DNA of 16,585 bases from Patulibacter sp050252545 (lineage in GTDB: Bacteria; Actinomycetota; Thermoleophilia; Solirubrobacterales; Solirubrobacteraceae): the NCBI GenBank assembly GCA_050252545.1, contig JBFWKS010000062.1, forward strand, positions 1 through 16,585. The letters are read 5' to 3'. The notes under the pieces were generated by a model. It had not been told where the DNA came from and ran no database searches. It saw only the letters and a program-made list of their open reading frames with translations. Position 1 is the first letter of the stretch. Each line of letters starts with the position of its first letter. Both the position numbers and the translations under genes were made by a program. Shown one piece after another: positions 14,823-16,585 of the stretch.

Positions 14823-16395
14823 CGCTTCGCCTTCCCCTCGGGACCCAGCAACGTGCCCAGCCGGGACCTCGTCGTCGCGGGGACGGACGGGTCGTTCTGG
14901 ACCAGGCCGTCGAGGAGGGACGACGCCGCCTGCGTCAGGGCGGACGGTCCACCGTCCAGCCGACGCGACTTGGCGGTGTTGGTCCGGGTCCGGGCCTCCA
15001 AGGACGGGACGCCCTGCGTGTCGCACTGGACGTCCGGCCGGAGCGGCGGCCGCTCCAACGGACTGGCGGGCACCGACCCCAGGGTCGGGCGTTCCGCGAG
15101 GCTCGCGGTCTCGCGGGACCCCTCGCCGATGGACAGCGCCTGGTTGCCGAGCCCGACGTTGTAGCGGATCCAGTACCCGTTGCCGTCGAAGTTCGAGACG
15201 CTGTTGTTGAGCCCCACGATCGCGGAGAGCAGCTCGCGGTAGACCGGCTGCCCGGTGGTGAACCCACCGTCGACGATCTTGTTGCGCAGCGTCGGCAGGA
15301 TCACGCGGTCCAGGCATCGCGCGACGGGGACGGTGTCGTCGAGCGCCCGGGCGAGCGGCACGGTCGTGCGGTTCAGCGTCGCGAGGGTCGGGCGGAGATC
15401 GGCGAGCAGCCGCTGGATACCGTCGGAACGCACGATGGCCACGCTCGAGCGAAGTGCCGGGTTGGCGACGTCGAGCGTCCGGGGGAGCCGGCGGATCAGC
15501 GGTCGGGCGTCGTTGACCAGCGCCCGCGTCTCGGGCACGGCTCGGGAGATCGTCGCGAGCGACCGTCCGGCGGTCCGGACGGTGCCGTCCAGGGAGCGGA
15601 TGGTGCCGCGGAGGTTCTGCGACTCGGCCGCGAAGGCGGAGAACGTCCGGCGCCCGTCCGCCAGCACGCTCCGCAGCGCCGCCTCGTCGGAGTCCAGGGT
15701 CGCGAACAGCCCGCCGGCCTCGCGGATCGTGCGGATCAGGTCCCCCTCGCGCTGCCCACGGGCCGCCTTGGTCACCACGGCGGTCGTGCGCAGGGCGGGC
15801 GGCAGCGCCTTCACGAGGTCCTGGAAGGCCGTCGCCCCCCCCCGCCCCGCCCGACGGTGTCGCCCAGGGCGGTCGTCGCGCCGGTGAAGGTCCGGCGGGT
15901 CGCCGCGTCGAAGGTGCCGAGCACCTCGTCGAAGGCCACGTAGCTCGTGGTCGCCGACGGCGGCAGCGGCCGATCACCGAGCGGCGGCGCGCCCGGGGTC
16001 CCCGGGTTGACGTCGAGGAAGAAGTTGCCCTCCAGGAACAGCCGCGGGCGGATCTTGACCGTCGCGTCCCGGCGGAACGCCGGGGCGTCGTCGTCGATCT
16101 TCGCGGTGATGACCGCGAAGCCGGGACGGTCCTTCATCGGCTTCAACGACGTGATGTTGCCGATGTTGACGCCGGCGATGCGGACCTGCGCGGCGGTGCC
16201 GGGCCGGACCGCCCCGCCGTACTGGCTGACCAGGCGCAGCTCACGGGTGCTGCTGCCCGGGACCGCGAACCCGAAGATCAGGTAGCACAGGACGAAGACG
16301 ATGCCGAGGGTGCCGGCCCCCCAGAGCATGAGGGTGGCACGCGTGGTCTCGGCGGGGCGCCGGCGCGAGCGTCGACGGAACGGCGAGCGGATCAT
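14819..16395 (-). pseudogene. MCE-family (MlaD-like) lipid-transport protein, frameshifted at a G9 run
   Basis: The N-terminal frame gives a basic start, one membrane anchor (about 23-45) and a clean MCE domain (LRLVSQYGGAVRPGTAAQVR, IAGVNIGNITSLK, LFLEGNFFLDVNPG). It then enters a run of nine C on the plus strand (15835-15843), after which this frame soon degenerates. The proper continuation (ATAFQDLVKALPPALRTTAV) is in another frame and runs cleanly to the TGA at 14819-14821. One extra G in the run (ten) or two fewer (seven) would restore a protein of about 525 aa. The start overlaps the preceding MCE gene (ATGA) and the end overlaps the next MCE gene (ATGA), so gene order is undisturbed. 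The homopolymer makes read error or slippage both plausible. Function if intact: envelope lipid-binding subunit. Confidence 0.87.
15835..15843. repeat. Homopolymer run of nine C (G9 on the coding strand)
   Basis: Nine consecutive C bases, followed by more C-rich sequence, lie exactly where the MCE reading frame breaks. Such runs are prone to both replication slippage and sequencing miscalls. Confidence 0.9.
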
Positions 16396-16585
16396 CGGGG
16401 GCCCTCGGGCTCGTTGGCGGGCCGCGGCGTCCGCGGGTTCGTCGGGGCGCTCACGTCGGGACGGCCGACGCGACGGGCGGGCGGGAACGGCTCGTTGCCG
16501 ACCTCGCAGCTGCCTCGCTCGGCGGAGTTGTAGACGTTGAAGTTCGTGTCGGGCGACGGCGATCCGGCGCGCAGGAACTGCGGGA
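16392..16585 (-). CDS. MCE-family protein, C-terminal end only (cut by window edge)
   Basis: Reading the minus strand from the window end gives 63 residues plus stop. They include FLRAGSPSPDTNFNVYNSAE, then RGSCEVGNEPF, and a basic/proline-rich tail (NPRTPRPANEPEGPR). The C-x-x-GNEPF type ending and the position directly upstream of another MCE gene, with an ATGA overlap (stop 16392-16394, next ATG 16395), identify it as the C-terminal tail of another MCE subunit. The MCE domain itself would lie beyond the window, as would the YrbE permeases and MceG-type ATPase expected to complete the importer. Confidence 0.72.
   Translation of the reverse strand, partial: PQFLRAGSPSPDTNFNVYNSAERGSCEVGNEPFPPARRVGRPDVSAPTNPRTPRPANEPEGPR

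Noticed and set aside
13551..15977. An 808-codon minus frame extending the 423-aa MCE protein upstream
   Set aside because: The extension is out of frame with the overlapping MCE gene and reads as Arg/Pro/Ala-rich shadow; the membrane anchor right after ATG 14822 marks the true start.

Overview
The window is very GC-rich DNA with strong G/C preference at third codon positions, dense genes and ATGA stop/start overlaps. It carries MCE-family lipid-import proteins, cytochrome P450s, GMC flavo-oxidoreductases and TetR regulators. That combination points to a high-GC actinobacterium. A soil lineage of the Solirubrobacterales/Thermoleophilia type, or a mycobacterial relative, would fit, but lineage is an inference and cannot be fixed without database comparison.

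Layout from left to right. (1) 1-126 is the tail of an IS630-type transposase. (2) 123-3505, minus strand, is an oxidation operon read P450 -> GMC dehydrogenase -> unrecognised 135-aa protein. A divergent TetR gene (3604-4202) faces it and is broken by a one-base frameshift. (3) 4203-4659 holds a cluster of inverted repeats and one doubtful ORF. (4) 4660-7739, minus strand, is a textbook three-component CYP153 alkane/fatty-acid hydroxylase operon: 2Fe-2S ferredoxin -> CYP153 -> FAD ferredoxin reductase. It faces a divergent TetR gene (7881-8516), with a strong palindrome between them. A second TetR gene follows (8668-9261). (5) 9308-9724, minus, is a four-helix membrane protein of unknown role. 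(6) 9788-16585, minus, is a long lipid-import operon: at least four consecutive MCE genes (the first cut by the window end), a 174-aa protein with a Cys/His motif, and a large GMC oxidoreductase of the cholesterol-oxidase type. All junctions but one are ATGA overlaps; the exception is a 41-bp gap.

Read together, the window looks like a hydrophobic-substrate utilisation locus. The MCE proteins would bring in lipids, sterols or similar molecules. The two P450s would hydroxylate inactivated carbons, with the CYP153 supplied with electrons by its own ferredoxin and reductase. The GMC enzymes would oxidise the resulting alcohols, and TetR repressors would sense the ligand. Substrates are inferred from families only.

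Three genes (a TetR, the large GMC and one MCE) each need exactly one base added or removed, always in or beside a run of C/G. This pattern suggests either sequencing/assembly error at homopolymers or slippage mutations, and should be settled before calling them pseudogenes. I found no tRNA, rRNA, CRISPR array, prophage or clear defence system. The most original leads are the Cys/His protein translationally coupled between MCE and GMC genes, the six-copy 9-bp repeat inside the GMC gene, and the stacked inverted repeats at 4276-4319.
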